NCBI GenBank assembly: GCA_004151065.3
Contig: NWUY0304567112.1
Location: 1 to 19,014, forward strand
Origin: Larix sibirica
Lineage: Eukaryota > Streptophyta > Pinopsida > Pinales > Pinaceae
Length of the DNA: 19,014 nt
Direction of reading: 5' to 3'
Numbering within the stretch: the stretch's first letter is position 1; each line of letters starts with the position of its first letter. Below are positions 18,167 through 19,014 of this stretch, piece after piece. The notes under the pieces were generated by a model. That model saw only the letters and a program-made list of their open reading frames with translations, ran no database searches and had not been told where the DNA came from. The position numbers and the translations under genes were made by a program.

Positions 18167-18463
18167 ATTATTGCCAGCTATTCGAGGATTGATCAGTCAG
18201 CCCTTGAGCAAGGAGCACTTTCCATTAGCATTAGTCGCCGGAAGGGAATTAACAGTTTATGCTCCGATATCATGAATTTACCTAAAATCTTATTATGGGG
18301 AATAAACCATGATGAATTAATTATTAGAGGAACAGCTTTCCACAGAAAGCTACGCCTCGGACTTGTCGCAAAACAATTACTGGCAAATACGGACCACGAC
18401 TTCAAGGATAATATAACAGATAAGGAGGAACCACCAGATGTTTTGTACAAAATGAGCAAGTGA
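18167..18463 (+). CDS. Unrecognised 98-codon open frame, possible coding relic
   Basis: The frame is open from just after a TAA (18164-18166) to TGA at 18461-18463. The first ATG is at 18272, which would give a 63-residue protein, but the upstream part is also protein-like, so the ATG may be internal to a truncated gene. The translation has balanced composition with charged, hydrophobic and aromatic residues (ILLWGINHDELIIRGTAF; LVAKQLLANTDHDFKD), unlike the low-complexity blocks. No catalytic motif or family is recognised. It begins inside a 33-base diverged duplication and ends about 390 bases before the polypurine tract of an LTR element in the same orientation, so it might belong to that element; I have no domain evidence for this. 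The minus-strand frame on top (18498 to 18193) looks less plausible. Confidence 0.35.
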   Translation: MIASYSRIDQSALEQGALSISISRRKGINSLCSDIMNLPKILLWGINHDELIIRGTAFHRKLRLGLVAKQLLANTDHDFKDNITDKEEPPDVLYKMSK

Positions 18464-18854
18464 TAACCTAGCATATTGTTCTTCGTAGAACATAACAAAC
18501 CTACCTAACAGAACAATTTTAGTTAATTTTATGGTGTGATCCAATGTATAAATTGATAAGTGTTCCGGCCCTATAATGATCTAGAAAAGCAAACCAAAGA
18601 GAAACTTAATGTAAAGAGTTTCTTAAAGATCCCTTACCTTAAGTTTGATACGTAGCCGTTGAAGAGCTCAATGCATTGTTGGATGATCTATCTAAGGATC
18701 TATCTGAGTTGTAGCCACTTGGTCAGTGTTGCATCCTTCTACCCTAACGAGTATAACTGCTTGCATATGGCAACCTTGAAGTCGTCTAAAGTACCTATCA
18801 GAGGTTAGTTTGTGGTTGCGAGGTGTTGGGCATGTGTTTTACCACCAACGTCTT
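18464..18854 (+). other. Internal 3' region of an LTR element, no gene recognised
   Basis: The stretch precedes a polypurine tract and LTR start, so it is probably the decayed 3' internal region of that element. GATCTATCT is repeated at about 18685 and 18697, giving Asp/Leu/Ser-rich codons. No protein domain is recognised in any frame. Confidence 0.35.
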
Positions 18855-18867
18855 AAGGGGGATGGAG
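18855..18867 (+). other. Polypurine tract of an LTR retrotransposon
   Basis: AAGGGGGATGGAG is a purine-only tract directly before TGTTATG, the normal arrangement of a PPT (primer for plus-strand DNA synthesis) and the first bases of a 3' LTR. Confidence 0.65.
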
Positions 18868-19014
18868 TGTTATGACTATCCCTAGGGGTGTAGTTGGGGG
18901 CCGGAGGGCCCAGTAGTGCAATAGTGAGGTCATTCAATGTAAAGTAGACTAGGTCCACTATGTTTTACTTATTAAATAAGGCCCACTATGTTAGTAAATA
19001 AATGTAATGAGACC
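18868..19014 (+). mobile_element. 5' part of an LTR, cut off by the window end
   Basis: It starts TGTTATGACTATCCC right after the polypurine tract and continues at least 147 bases, with a short inverted motif GGGGGCC..GGGCCC near 18895-18911 and an A/T-rich tail. The first six bases are the reverse complement of the ATAACA inferred as an LTR end at 13785-13790, so both may be the same family. The LTR's 3' end is outside the window. Confidence 0.6.

Noticed and set aside
1-19014. CRISPR array, bacterial operon, rRNA, or group II intron domain V
   Set aside because: No regularly spaced identical repeats, no ribosome-binding-site-led gene series, no conserved rRNA strings, and no domain V hairpin motif on either strand by eye.

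Overview
The window is about 19 kb of DNA without one intact, recognisable gene: no conserved organelle or bacterial protein gene, no rRNA, no convincing tRNA gene and no long open frame. It holds (i) decayed plant LTR-retrotransposon pieces, (ii) very many short, diverged tandem duplications, and (iii) blocks with a strong three-base rhythm that read as low-complexity, protein-like strings interrupted by stops. This fits intergenic DNA of a large, repeat-inflated seed-plant mitochondrial genome, with a gymnosperm as my first guess. The compartment is an inference, because no mitochondrial marker gene is present; decayed nuclear DNA is the alternative.

Layout. 1-1400: a doubtful minus-strand open frame, a perfect hairpin (637-658), a Lys/Asp/Glu-rich triplet block (709-858), then repeats of a GCTTTAGT/GCCTTAG family. 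1400-4430: gene-free, with a GATGATAGAGAG repeat family and a patch of decayed AAGCGGAC-type repeats (2903-3360). 4437-4793: the longest plus-strand open frame, containing in-phase internal duplications. 4840-6430: short repeats and a Pro/Val/Tyr-rich frame with one stop. 6900-11250: most of the triplet-phased Gly/Ala/Ser/Thr/Tyr blocks, on both strands, with a Ty1/copia relic at 7250-7515. 11250-13300: repeats and no gene. 13310-16110: a CpG-poor tract carrying a Ty3/gypsy chromovirus relic (probable LTR end, PBS, gag, a large internal deletion, integrase tail, chromodomain) and a tRNA-like promoter relic. 16120-18160: CpG-rich, repeat-laden sequence with another triplet block. 18167-18463: an unrecognised 98-codon open frame. 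18855-19014: polypurine tract and the start of an LTR that runs off the window.

Nothing here forms an operon or pathway. The window reads as a record of events: nuclear retroelements arrived and decayed, and local duplication kept generating new filler. The two observations that best repay checking are the phased triplet blocks, which standard annotation would miss, and the sharp CpG-poor tract that appears to outline a nuclear-derived insertion.
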